The notes below the pieces were generated by a model, which ran no database searches, was not told the DNA's origin, and saw nothing but the letters and a program-made list of their open reading frames with translations. Shown piece by piece: positions 20,872 to 33,100 of a stretch of DNA of 64,000 nucleotides (position 1 is the first letter of the stretch; every line of letters starts with the position of its first letter). Origin of the DNA: Tolypocladium sp. Sup5 PDA-1 (taxonomy: Eukaryota > Ascomycota > Sordariomycetes > Hypocreales > Ophiocordycipitaceae); NCBI GenBank assembly GCA_000750105.3, contig JPHH03000006.1, positions 620,001-684,000 of the forward strand. Direction: 5' to 3'. The position numbers and the translations under genes were made by a program.

Positions 20872-23800
20872 GATGGTACCTCGGACGACGCTGGACAAAA
20901 GGAATTCCGGACAATCTGGCTCTCAGCACCACATAACTACAGTGATTGCTGGATAGAAGCTGACGCCTTCTCGGGGCGGAAGAAGAGGCTTCTCAGTCCT
21001 GCCATCTCTGGTGACGGACAGCAGCGGCTTCGGCACCAAATGACAAACGGGAAAATTGGGGACGAGCGCCTTGTCTGGCCTCAACAGTGGAAATATCTCA
21101 CACAGGGGATACAGCCAAGAAGTGCGAACCCGTGCACATGCGCAACAATCGTCAAGTTCGTCTGCGCGCGCTGCTGGAAACTGCAAGTACAAGCAAAACT
21201 TGAGCTTGGGACCAACTATGGTCGAACACTCTAACTCCCGCAAGCAGTCCGGGGATGGCATCTCGTCTCCGAATTCTTCGGGGCCACTGGGAGCCTGGAT
21301 ATTTAACAAAGAAGAGTTGATCGTGATGTTCTTGCCACATCACCATGTCCGGCATCCCATCCGTCACTTGACATCAGCTGGCGATCTCACACAATATTGG
21401 ACAACGATCGAGTCGAGAACAATCGTCGTCCAAGCACCGCGTGCGTGCATCTGGAGACGTCGGCAGGCTCCGCAGCACCTGTTCAACCCATACGGTCGTG
21501 AGAGCATGTCCTCGATCAGACATACCCACTAAGGCCAGTAGGACGCGATGCGATGGTGCAATTTGGAGCACGGGGCGGGCAATGTTCCAAGCAAGCGGGA
21601 AATAACTTACTCGTACAGTCGCATGGTATTGGACAGGGTCCATCCTGGTGATGCCATGGTACCATGCCTGGCTGCCCAGATCCGCATGTTGGTTGATGGG
21701 ACGGATCGGCAGCCGCGAAAGGCGGTGGGATGGGGGGTTTCAGATTCTCGCGCAAGGCTTGTTTTGGCCATGCCTTCCATCGAGGCATATCCAAGTTCGC
21801 TTGACGAGGCCGTGGAAACGGGGAGGCAACGCAGAACAACAGATGCATGTTCTGGTGATGTCGATGGTGCTCGAACGACGACAGAGGACATGGGAAGCAG
21901 CCGCGGCAATGAGACGTCTGTTCTTCGTACGAAGTAGCGGAAGCCTGAAGGGCTGTTTCGATGACGAGCCAGTCCATGTTTGTGCTGTTGGATGCTTCGA
22001 TGCCAGCACAGACCGCTGTGGCTGCAAAGTGATGGCATGTTTTTGCCTGCAAGATAAGGTATGTACCCCATCTCAGGGGGGTACTTCGTACCTTGGTACG
22101 TAGGCCTGGACTCACCGAGTCGAAGTTGCCTCGTCTGCACATCAAGTTGAATCTGGCCAACGTACCTTCCCAAAGTACTTTGTACACGCCCAGGATCAAG
22201 GTAGGGCTACCAGCCCGCAACCTCAAGCACCTTGCGAAGAACCTCGCCTCACCTTGCATCAACTTGGAGCGCTTCCCAAGTCAGCCCCAGCAAGGTTACG
22301 AGGCGCCGTCGGCGATTCGCCGCAAGGGATCATCCTCAAACATCTCCCAACCGAAGCCCAAGACTCGACCAGACCTTAGGCGGTGGGTCTATGTAAATAC
22401 TTTTGGCCCCAACCTCCGCATACGCGTTTGCGCGTGTACGAGTATGCGCACCCCTGCGCCCTGGGATCTACGAGTTATAATACGGAACTAAACATCGACG
22501 GACAAAAACAAAGTCGCACGGAAGCCTTGCGACGCAGGTGCCGTAGTAAGTGCCTTAAAAAAACCGCGCCCCTTCCCCCGTTTACGAAAATATAGTGCTC
22601 CACCAATAATCACCCATGAAGTATTGGTGGAAGACTGAAGTAGCCGTCTGTACGGATATGTAAATCACGGACGGTACGGAGTACTCGTACGGAGTCCGGA
22701 GTAGTGATTTACGAGGAGAGATGGAATAGAGGGATTTTATCGTGCCGACCCGGCTTAGTAACACAGACACATCGCGGGCGAGTAAGGCAACAGGTCGACT
22801 TCAAGCATAACATCGGATCCTTGGAACACGACGGCGGCTAGCAATGCAAACCGACGTGACGCCACGCACGAATCGATATCCCCAGCTGCGCAAGGCCGGT
22901 CCAGGCCAAAGCGCGCGGAGCTGCGTCCCCGCCGAGAACGGCCAAGCGACATCGGGACGGAAGGGTGGTGGGCCTGGTCGCTGGACCGCGAACCGCGGGT
23001 CCCCGGTTCGGCGTCGCGAATTTGGAAGCTCCAGGTCCGGCCCGGCGATACGACTTGTGTCGATGAACATGGCTTCTGCCGGTTTGCCCATGGACGACAG
23101 GCAGTTGGTCTATATACATGTGTCTTCCAGTCGAATGTTAAATCGGACCTCCGTCGATCGCAGTATCTATGTATATTAGCCGAGGAGAACAAAGCGTCGA
23201 AAAGGCATCTACAAAGGTACAAGATTGCAAGTCCATACCGTACACGAGTCGAGCCTGTTTTGACCCCCCACTTTAATGTTGTGTGACCACAATCATGCGG
23301 CGGGGCGACTCTGGCGATCACGATGATACAGTACGTTTGAGCGTCGAATTTCAGGCATGGCGCTAAGACCGGAGGGTGGCATTGGGACCTGCTTGATTGC
23401 TGGACTCGCGATGTGCGGTCACGCTCTGGCTATGCTACGCTGAGCAGGTTTCGACAAACGGACGGCTGGTTGCAGTTGGCAAGAGAGAGGCGCAAGGAGA
23501 AGCCTGTCAACGATATTTCTTCAGGTTGGCACATCTAACAAGGCTGCAAGCTGCTCAACAAAGGAAGTTTTTATTCCTTCCCGATGCTAGGGACCTGAGC
23601 TCCCACCAGACCAACCAAAAGGGATAGCTCGTCCTCCATGCAAACCTGTCAGCTAACTCCTTACAGGTGCTCCGGCGAGTTGGCGATGAGCCAGCCATTC
23701 TCACGACTGGCGCGCCCTAATTTCGAAACCGACTTGTCAAGTCAGGCATCCGTGCCGTGATTGCTGCTAGCAGAACCATTGAAAGGAACATACGGCGGCA

Positions 23801-26800
23801 GAGGAGAGGCAGTGAGCAGGTACGGGTATTGCCAACCCGCCTTCTTGTCACCTGTTTGCAAAGGGCGAACAAAGGCTAAACTGGCGATTCGCCGTTGCCC
23901 CTTCGCTTCAGTCATCGCTGGTTGACAACAGGGCGGCCCTGGGCGTCTTCGTTGACGGTATCCGTATCCGTACAGGGGTATGGATCCACAAGCCTGCCGC
24001 GACTTGGCAAAAGGGCTGGCTCGCGACGCAAAGGACCGGCCTTGTGGCGCTAGCAATTGTACACTGCACTGACCACGATACCCACAGCATCGGTGATACG
24101 ACCACCGTTGTGGCGCTGTGCCATCCGAGGGATGGTTTGGCAGTTCTGACGACGATCACAAGGCCCTCATTATTAATGCGCCCAAACAGCTGTACATACT
24201 CGTAGGTCGGCCGCGGCGGCTTGTCATGTGTTTGCTTCGGTGGAGAAGTTCTGGAACCAAGAAAGGTGGCCAGCAGAAGCAGCCATACCGCACAAGCCGC
24301 ACCTGCACGACAGGCAAGGGATGAAGATGGAGAGGCTGGCAATCATTGCACTTACAAGGCCAACGGCTCATCATTCTTGGGTTGGCTCACAAGGGGGTTT
24401 GCTAGCCTCCACCCCGACTTGTCTCGGCCGGATGAGAGAATAGGTCCACGGATGTCTTGAACAAGCACGCTCCGTGCCAAGACGCATCAGTGAACGGTGC
24501 GAAAGGGCCACGAGCAGCCTCCTGCCACCCGTCACACAGACAAAGAAGACGCCTTTGACGCTAAAACGGTAAGAGTCACATGGTCTGTGACAGCGATGTA
24601 GGTGGGCTTGGCTCTGGTTAGCCAGCAGGCGGGTGGGTTGTCAGGCAATCAGCATCTTGGGTTGCCTCAAGGGTGTGATTGAGCTTGGGACCGTGGCGCC
24701 GTGAATCAAGTCGCCGCCTCCAACGCCCCAAGCGGTGGCGGCTGGAAGCAGTGCAACTGCAGCTCGCTGGCCATCACAGATGGATCGAAAGCGAGAGGCA
24801 GAGGGCGGGGAGGTGCTCATTTATGAGAATTATTGCGACTTTCGCGGGAAGAGTCATGAGGCACCCTTGGCGAGCCATCCATGCCTGGTACGAAGTACCG
24901 CCAGAAGACTGCCAGGACATGATGGCGGCCAGTGCCAATGTCGGTACTTGGGTGGCAGAAGAATCAGCCCCGTTGGCTGCTGCGTTGGCGCGATATTGCA
25001 CATGCACGAACGGGCGTCGGCTCGCCAGTCACGCCAGCAGCTTCAGAGCTTGTGTGGGACCACCGCCACCACCATCTCGTGTTGGAGGGTGCAGGTATGA
25101 CGTTCCCGCTGCACCCAAGACCCGTGACGCAGTGAGAAAACGTCAAAGCCAAGCATGGCTGAGGCTATCGCCTCGACAAGATGCTCGCGGCCATCAAGGC
25201 ATGCAGCGGCTGCCGTGGCACGATGGCTCTGTGCCGCCTGCATCTATGCAGCCAGCCTGTGCTTGTTGTTGACCTCACACAGGCGGCAGATGAGATGCCC
25301 CTTGATCGTATAATTTATTTTTCTGTTAACTTTTCCCTTGTTTGCAATTCAACTTAAATGGGCGATCCACTGGCAAGCGCCGGGTTGAAATTCGACGGGC
25401 CACTTTCTGCAGGCCGTTGCCGGGATTGCAAGCCGGGGTCCCTGCGCCCGCTAGAGCCCACGTCAAGGGTCACCGGTCGAGGAGACAATATTATGGGCAC
25501 AGCTTCCGGAGGACGTCGTGTACGACGGAGCATGTGCGTTCGCTGCTGGCGTCGGTCGTTCGTTGCGGGAAGTACAGCGAGATAGAGATCTGGAGAGCCA
25601 TAGTCCGTAGTCCGTACAAGCAGTTGAATTTCCGTCGACAATCATCCGTAGCGGGCAAAGGGGTCGGTTCCTGGACAAGTGACTTACTTGCCCCATCTCG
25701 TTGGAGGAGCTACCGAGGACTATTTCGAGGGCCGTCCGCCCTGGCGCCCGTTGTGTTTCAAACGAAGGGGGTGTGGTGCGGTTTATGCGGCAGACCAGAG
25801 CCTCTCCAACCCAACCCAGCCCAACGCGTGGGCTGTGATCTCGCAGGCGCAATATAGTCGACGGATGGGTTTCAGCGGCCGGGCAGATGGGACCTGGACG
25901 TAGGTGGTGGTGGCGGCATTGGTGGTGAGGCATCGATCCGTATCAGGCACATTAGGGGAGGTGAAGGCACAACGTGGACGACGACGGCCACGATGCTCAA
26001 GTATTTTTGTCAGCCGGCTAGCGCAGGGCCGTCGCGGGTCTGCAATTTCGTCCCACTTCGCTTAACTGCACGGACCACGCATGGGACCCTGGCCTAGCAG
26101 CCTAGGCCAGACATCAACTTCAGGTCTCAGGGCCGTCCGAGATACCAGCGCCCGGCATTGCAGCCCGCCGTTGGCATGAAGTACTCGGACCCGTTCGAAG
26201 TACCCAAATTGCCAAGCAAAGCCAGCAGCGCCCTGGGAGACACCCGACTGATTCGATGGGAGGGCCTGGAGACCCTGCTGGTTGGTGGCCGCGGTGATGG
26301 GGAGGCAGGGAAAGGGAGGGGCGTGCGCGCGTCGTGGTTGGAGCAGTGTGTCTGTGTGGAAGCACACCGCAAGGAGCAACGAACGACCCAGATGGATCGG
26401 ACAGAGAGATGGCATCCAGTGCCGTTGCAGCGACCCATCGCCACAACTGCTACCTGCTGGTACCTGCCGCAAAGTACATACTCGTACGTACGAGTACATG
26501 CAGCACGACGGTTGCTCGCGGGCTTGCTCGCTCGCTTGCTAGGCGTTTGCTGCTGGGTGCCGACGAGGCTGTGGTTCGCGATATCGGGGACGCACATGCA
26601 CGTAGTCCGTACGGAGTACATACTGGGAGTCGCCTCTCCGTATCGCTGCCCGGCCGTGTTATTAGGGTGGAGTGACGAGAAATCAGGCCGCTCAAGCACG
26701 GCCCAGCAAATCGAAACGAAACAGAAGAGCGCGCGGCAGGGGAACGAGAGCGCTGAGAGGCTGCTGCGGCCCGGCTCATCAGCGCCGTGCAGCTCCTTCC

Positions 26801-26899
26801 AGCGGCTCGCGCTGCGTGTCCGTCCGTACCTTCCAGCGTCCGCGGCCGTGTACAAGGTACGGAGTACTCGCTCGTATCAGTCAATCCGTCAGTCAATCA

Positions 26900-27255
26900 C
26901 GGCTTCTCACAGCTGCCCCCAGGCGCACCCCCCTCCGTCGCGCCAGCAAGGGGGAGGGCAGGAGACGCCCCAGGGCCTCGCAGCCCCCTTCTGTCTCCTG
27001 CCGACCTTGCCTCTGCAACCCTCCCGCCTCCTTCCTCCCTCCTGCCCAGGCGAATAAGTACCCAAGCGTCCCTTTGCCAGCTGCCCTCCTTCTTCTTCCT
27101 CCTTTCTCTCACCACAAGCTCAGCCTGTGCCCATCCAAGCTCGCTGCATCCACACGCCGTTTTCTGGATCCTCTCTTCTCCCCTTTTCTTTTTATACCAC
27201 CTCGCCTTTGTTTGTTGTGATACCCCAACTTGAGATACCCCTTTTCATATCCAGA
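26900..27255 (+). promoter_or_regulatory. CT-rich promoter/5' leader of the PH-domain gene
   Basis: Long C/T-rich tracts on the plus strand run up to the ATG at 27256. This is the usual pattern of strongly expressed genes in filamentous fungi. Transcription start not identifiable by eye. Confidence 0.6.
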
Positions 27256-28989
27256 ATGGCCGAGGAACAGAAGCCGACCGTCGAGGTCCCCGAGCTCCCC
27301 AAGGAGGAGACCACTCCCGTCCCTGCCCTCACGGACGCTGTCGCCGCCGAGACTGCTCCCGTCACCGAGGCCACGCCCGCCGAGGAGTCTGCGCCTGTAG
27401 ACGCCGCCACCGAGGACAAGAAGGATGAGGTCAAGCCCGTCGAGGAGGGCCACCTGGGCCACAAGGCTCAGGGCGCCAGCTTCCCCAAGTGAGTTTCACC
27501 GTCGACGCGACGTGAAGCTAAGCTCGCGTTTCGCCGCGGCAAGCTGCAGCTGTGCTAACCAGACACCCCCAGGAACCTGATCCCTAGCAAGGAGTTCTTC
27601 TTCTTCGGCTCCGACGCCGTCGAGCCCAAGTCTCTGGCCCACTACCAGAAGAGCGAGAAGTCCGCCGAGACTGCTCACAGCAACATCGCCTGGGCTGCCC
27701 ACACTGGCAAGGGTCTTCTCTTCGTCGGCGACAAGAAGGCCCCCACCAGCATCATCAACCTGGTAAGCAGCGAATTCTACGGACACATGTGAAAGCAGAC
27801 GGCATTCTAACCCAGATTTCCACAGGCTGATGCCAGTGAGCCCGAAGTCGACGGCTCCAACAAGTTCCACTTCACCTCCAAGGGCAACAAGCACAGCTTC
27901 AAGGCTGCCACCCCCGCCGAGCGTGACGGCTGGGTTGCCCAGCTGAAGCTCAAGATCGCCGAGGCCAAGGAGCTCGCCGCCACCGTCACCGAGTCCGAGA
28001 TCTACAAGAACACCGTCGAGAGCTTCAAGCCTGCTCCTGTCGTTGCCAAGGAGGACACGCCTGCTGAGGATGTCGCCAAGACCGAGGAGTCTGCCAAGGC
28101 TGAGGACGCGCCCCAGGAGGGCGAGGCTGCCAAGGACGAGCCCAAGGAGGTAGCCAAGACCGAGGAGCCCAAGCGCCGCTCTGCCAGCCGCAAGCGTGCC
28201 TCGTTTTTCGGCTTCGGCAAGAAGGAGCAGAAGGAAGAGCCCAAGACTGAGGAGGTCGCCGCCACCGAGGCCACCGAGCCTGTTGCCGAGACGGAGGCTG
28301 CCGGAATTGAGGAGACGCCCGCCGTTGATGTTGAGGCTCCCGCCGAGCCTGCTGTTGAGGCTGAGGCTGCCACCGCTGAGAGCCCCAAGGAGAAGCCCGT
28401 TGCCTCTAAGCGCAACAGCTTCTTCGGCAATGTCTTCTCCAAGAAGGAGAAGAAGCCCGAGGTTGCCAAGCCTGCCGACGAGACTACCGAGGCCCCCAAG
28501 GAGGATGAGGTCATTGCCACCGACGCTGCTGCTCCGGTGATCCCTCCCGTCGAGTCCACCACCCCCCTTGCCGTCGACGTCTCCAACCCGGCCACCGTCC
28601 CGACTGAGACCGTCGAGATTCCTGCCACCAACGGCGAGGCCAAGAAGGATGTCAAGGAGAAGCGCAAGTCCTCGCTGCCCTTCGTCTTTGGCAAGCGCGA
28701 GAAGTCTCCTGCCCCCGCTGACGGCGAGGAGAAGTCTAGCAAGAGTGCGTTCTCCAAGCTCCGTGCTACCATCAAGGGCAGGTCCGCCTCTAAGTCTGAG
28801 GACAAGCCCGCTGAGGGCGCTGTGGCGGAGGCCACCACTGAGGAGCCTGTCAAGGATGTCGCCGCTACCGAAGAGGTCGCCAAGGAGGAGGCCCCTATCG
28901 CTGAGGCTTCCAAGGCCGCCGAGCCCGAGGCTGAGAACAAGCCCGAGAACGTCGCTTCTGCTGCTCCCGTTCTCACTGCTGCCGCCTAG
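27256..28989 (+). CDS. PH-domain protein, MEU6-like, with long Glu/Ala/Lys-rich tail
   Basis: Contains a pleckstrin-homology domain of the kind named after fission yeast meu6 (meiotic expression up-regulated); PH domains bind phosphoinositides or proteins at membranes. Three exons, 27256-27488, 27573-27762, 27826-28989, giving 528 aa. Residues 1-75 are acidic and Pro/Glu/Thr-rich. The PH domain spans roughly 78-172 (NLIPSKEFFFFGSD to AERDGWVAQLKLKI, with the conserved C-terminal Trp). The remaining 350 residues alternate acidic Glu/Ala/Pro repeats with three short basic-aromatic motifs, RASFFGFGKKE, RNSFFGNVFSKKE and KSSLPFVFGKRE, which look like repeated phosphorylation or binding modules. 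Codon use is extremely C/G-ending, consistent with high expression, and this creates long spurious antisense frames. Convergent with the histidine kinase gene. Confidence 0.9.
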
Positions 28990-30162
28990 AGGGTTGGCAG
29001 CGTGTGAAGTTGCTACGACTTGAAGAAAAACGACCACAAAAAAAGACCGCACGCATGAGGGTACGGAATGGAAGGAAAGTTCTGCATTTCTTCACAAGAT
29101 ACCAAGATACCCTGTCAAGACTGCTTTCACTGATACCAATTTCCATACTGCTTTGTTATTCCAGCAGCAACCAACAACACAAAATCACAAAAAAGGCAGG
29201 GGATGACAACCCCAAGGAAACAATCCTTAGTTGCTAGTGTAATGCATCGGCTGTTTTGTTCGATACCCGGAGAGGAGGAGCTAGTAATACTTAATAATAC
29301 AACTGCTGTGTGTTGACTTAACTGGCTTTCAAACTCGTGTGAAGTCGTGTCTGGGCGTATGTTTATACGATGAGCTCAGTTGAGCGAGCTTGCAATGGGA
29401 CAAGTTGAACATGGTTGTGGCCTTCATCATACCCTATATCTTCAGCCACACACGATCCTGCCACCCCCATCACGTGGCGCCGTTGTATTGTATCTTGCGC
29501 TGCAACAAGAGAGAAGCGAATCGTCCTCGCCATGTAATTTTATCGGTACTTGGGATAGGAATAATTGGTGAGTGGTTTGCCTCGCTAGGGGTACATAATC
29601 TGCTTGGTATGGCTCCAGGAAGGTGGCTGGCCCAGACGCATGAGCACGACACAAACCACACATGCTGGTATTAACAAATCTCTGCCTAGGACCCCATGTC
29701 GTCCATTAGATCATATGTATCTGCGTATTCTCTATTCGACGAGTCCGCCCTCACATGTTCAAGCCACACATTCCTCTTTCATGCACCGTGCCCCCTTATA
29801 TCGTGGCATCTAGCGTCTGAATGTCGCAAACACGGCCCGTTTCCAAAACGCGCCCGAAGGGCCTATTAAACAAAGAAGATGCAGGACCCGGCCCATCCTT
29901 GTTGCCTTTCCCATGTTGCCGTGCTTGCCCACCGAACCGTTTTGTGCTTCTTGTCAAACAGCCGCTCTTTAAAAACGCCCCATCCTGGTGTGTATCGTGT
30001 GCTGAACTGGTTCAAGTCCCCAGGGGAAAAAGGAAAAAGAGGATAAAGTAGGTCTAGATGTTCTCGATTGCAAGGCTTGCTGATGCTCATGATGCCGAAT
30101 AAAACAGAGCAGGGTGCCCGCCCAATGGTATACGTAACGTGGCGAATTGAATCTCCGCTGCC
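28990..30162. other. Intergenic between convergent genes
   Basis: Holds the 3' UTRs of the PH-domain and histidine kinase genes. A/T-rich near 29280-29310. No gene, RNA or repeat recognised. Confidence 0.5.
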
Positions 30163-33100
30163 TCATGCCTCGGCGGACACGGACAGATTCGCGTACTTGC
30201 CCACCAACTCCTCAATCTTGGGAATCAACTCCGGTATGCGGAACGGCTTGGAAATGACATCGTCCTGCAGCGTGTGTTAGAAGTATTCTCCAAAAGCAAC
30301 GCAGCAGCATCAAACGGTAGGTAACTCACGATGCCTGCGGCCTTGGCGCTTTCAATCTGCTCAGGCCTCGCATAAGCCGTCACCGCGATAATTGGAATGT
30401 GCTTCACAATAGTTCCCTCCCGCTCGAGCTCTCGGATTTTCCTTGCACAAGTCATGCCGTCCATGACGGGCATCTCAAGATCCATCAGGATGACAGAAAT
30501 ATCCACGCCTTCCTCCTCTTTCCCGGCCCAGAACCTCGACTTCTCCAGCGTCTGCAGCGCCTCGCGGCCGTGGTTGGCCACAAAGGTATTGTTCCCGCAG
30601 TTGCGCAGCTGCCGCTGCAGGACCTTTTGGTTGACAATATTGTCCTCTACGATGAGGACGTCAAAGAGTGGCCCGTTCTTGGGGGCGGCTGCACTGCGAG
30701 TGGCATTCTGAGTGCCGCTCAGCTGTGGGACCGTGGTCGGCGACGGTACCGTCTGCGTCTTGCGCCCAATCTTGAAGGGCGAGATGCGCTCGTACAGTGC
30801 GGGTGGATTCGTGATTTTGCGGCTCTGGATGTAGAAGTTGAACTTACTACCCGACCCCCTGACCGACGTCACTCCAATCTGGCCGCCCTGCATCTCCGTC
30901 AAGATTCTGGAGATGAAGAGGCCGAGCCCAGAGCCGCCATATTGCACGTGCGTGCGCGGGGTCGCTTGCTGGAACCGCTGGAACAGGACCTTGAGCTCTT
31001 CCTCGGCCAGGCCCGGACCAGTGTCCTCGACCGAACAGTGTATGTTGATCCTTTCGCCGTCACCCCATTCGTCGACGTTGTCAATATCCATGCTTGCCGT
31101 CCGTTGGTTGTCGTTTCTGTCAAAATATATGACGCCCTTACTCGTGACCTCGCTTATGTCCTTTGACGCACTTAGAGAGACGGCAATGACTCGTTTCTCT
31201 CGGCCTTGGGTGAACTTGATGGCGTTGGTCATCAAGTTAATCAAAACCTGTCGCAGTCTCGACGGGTCCAGCTTGGCCCATTCAACGCCGTGTTTCTCAA
31301 AAGTGTCATCGACGTTGAACTCGAAGTCGATCTCGTGAGCCATCAGCTCAGACTCGAACATCTTTAGCGCTCGCTGGACCACCTTGACTGGCTGTTCGTC
31401 GACGGGGGTGACGGCTAGCAAGTGGGAGTCGAGCTTGGATAGGGTCAAGATGTCGTCGACGATGCGCTTCTGGTGGCTCGCGCAGAGGTTGATGGTGTTG
31501 GCTGCGTCCAGACAGCTGTCGAGGAGGGTCTCGACCTGTTCCTTGTCGTTTTGGGCCGTGAACGCCGATATGTTGTTTGCGATTTGGTCTGCGCACTGAA
31601 GAATTGCAGACAACGGGTTTCGCATCTCGTGGCTAGTGATGTCGATGAAGTTTTCCTGCTGGCGTTTGAGCTCGACAGCCTCCTCGCGCCGTTCGCTCTG
31701 AACCTTTTCTGCCCATTTCTGGGAGGAAATGTCGGTAATGCAGCCGAAGATGGACTTGAGGTTCCCCTCCGAAGTCTTCTCGGGAAAGGCGCTCATGATG
31801 ACCCAGGTGTCGATGGTGTTGTCGCCGTTGCGTTGACTGTGCTTGAAGCGGAACTCGACGGAAATGGTAACCCGATCTTCGAGCAGTCTCTTCCATGCAG
31901 ACTCCAACGCAGCCCTGTCCTCGTTCCTCACGCTGTTCATCCACGCAAGTTCCGTTTCGTCGAAGCGCGAGTGTCCGGATATTTGCCACCACATGTCGTT
32001 ACAGTAGTCGATGTGGCCCTGCGCGTCAGCGATGAACATTCCGACAGGAGCAAACTCGGCCATGCGAGTGAACCTGAATTCGCTTTCGTTGGCCTCTTGC
32101 GTTCGTAGCACGAGCTGCATCGAAAGCTCTTGGCGGTCCAGCGCAGCGAGCCGAGCGGCTCGCTGGCCACGACGAATCTCCTCCTCAAACAATACGACGG
32201 ACGCCATGGACGTCGCCAGTTGTCGGGAGATGAGATGAATGAAGAGTTTGTAGTTGTCGTCGTAGGGCCGCCTCGGGTTCACGCCCATCACAATGAAACC
32301 AGTAACGGCCTCTTTGGTGGTGGTGGGCACGACGGGGAAGACGACAATGGTCGTACATGGATCGCCAAAGCCTCGCCAGTTGAAGCCCTGGATCATGTCC
32401 TTTGGAAGCGTGCCCAACTCTTCGGAGAGAACCACTGGCGCGCCGCCGCTCGCCATGCATTGCCTCATGTAGGGCGCGAATCCCTCGTCCGACGCTCTCA
32501 GGTCCATGGAGGAGGGCGCGGCAGGATGTCCGTCGGGAACACCGGGAGATCCCTCAAGAATGAGCTGCGACGAATGCATAAAGCTTCCCGAGTGCAGCGA
32601 GGACACTTCGCTCTCCGTCTCCTCCTTGACCGAATAGATGATGCTGAAGGGCACATCGTAGTCATTGTACTCCAAGCCCTTTTGGACCTGTGGCCAGAAT
32701 CCGCTCACCGTTGTCGCCGTGGCTGTGCGCTCGCCAATCTCTCGCAGGGTGAGCATTCGCCGGTCGTTGACTCTCCGCAGGGTATTCTCGAATGCTGGGT
32801 TGTAGAGGCCCACCACCTCGCCCTCGACGCCAACGAGTGGCACGATGGCCCAGGAAAAGAAGGTCTCTTCCAGGAAACCGTCACGCTTGATGAAGAGGCG
32901 GTTGTCATGCTTCATGGTGGCCTGGCCAAGCTCCAGAGCGCTCTTGAAGATGGGCTCGATCTCGGTCCATATCTCCACCCAAGCTTCGGTGTACTTCTGG
33001 CCCATGAGGGTCGGGTGCTTGCCACCAGCCAAGTCGATGTATGCGGCGTTGTATAAGCAAATCAAGTCTGGGCCCCAGTACATGCAGGCGGGATGGGGGC

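Larger units (their letters stand above)
18719..27255. other. About 8.5 kb without a supported protein gene
   Basis: Both strands were read for family motifs and spliced frames and none was found. Open frames are short, overlap on several strands and lack recognisable domains; the longest is 248 codons at 21516-22262 minus. The region contains simple repeats near 18745 and 20811 and clusters of GTAC palindromes near 21925, 22070-22100, 22670-22705, 24887, 26471-26500, 26605-26630 and 26852-26875. The last 350 bases are the CT-rich leader of the PH-domain gene. Non-coding RNA or lineage-specific genes with several introns cannot be excluded. Confidence 0.5.

Noticed and set aside
21516..22262. 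248-codon minus-strand frame in the gene desert
   Set aside because: No domain, irregular Cys/Pro/His composition, no CT-rich leader, and overlapping frames on the other strand.
27496..29052. 518-codon antisense frame over the PH-domain gene
   Set aside because: Low-complexity Gly/Leu-rich translation created by codon bias on the opposite strand; crosses real introns.
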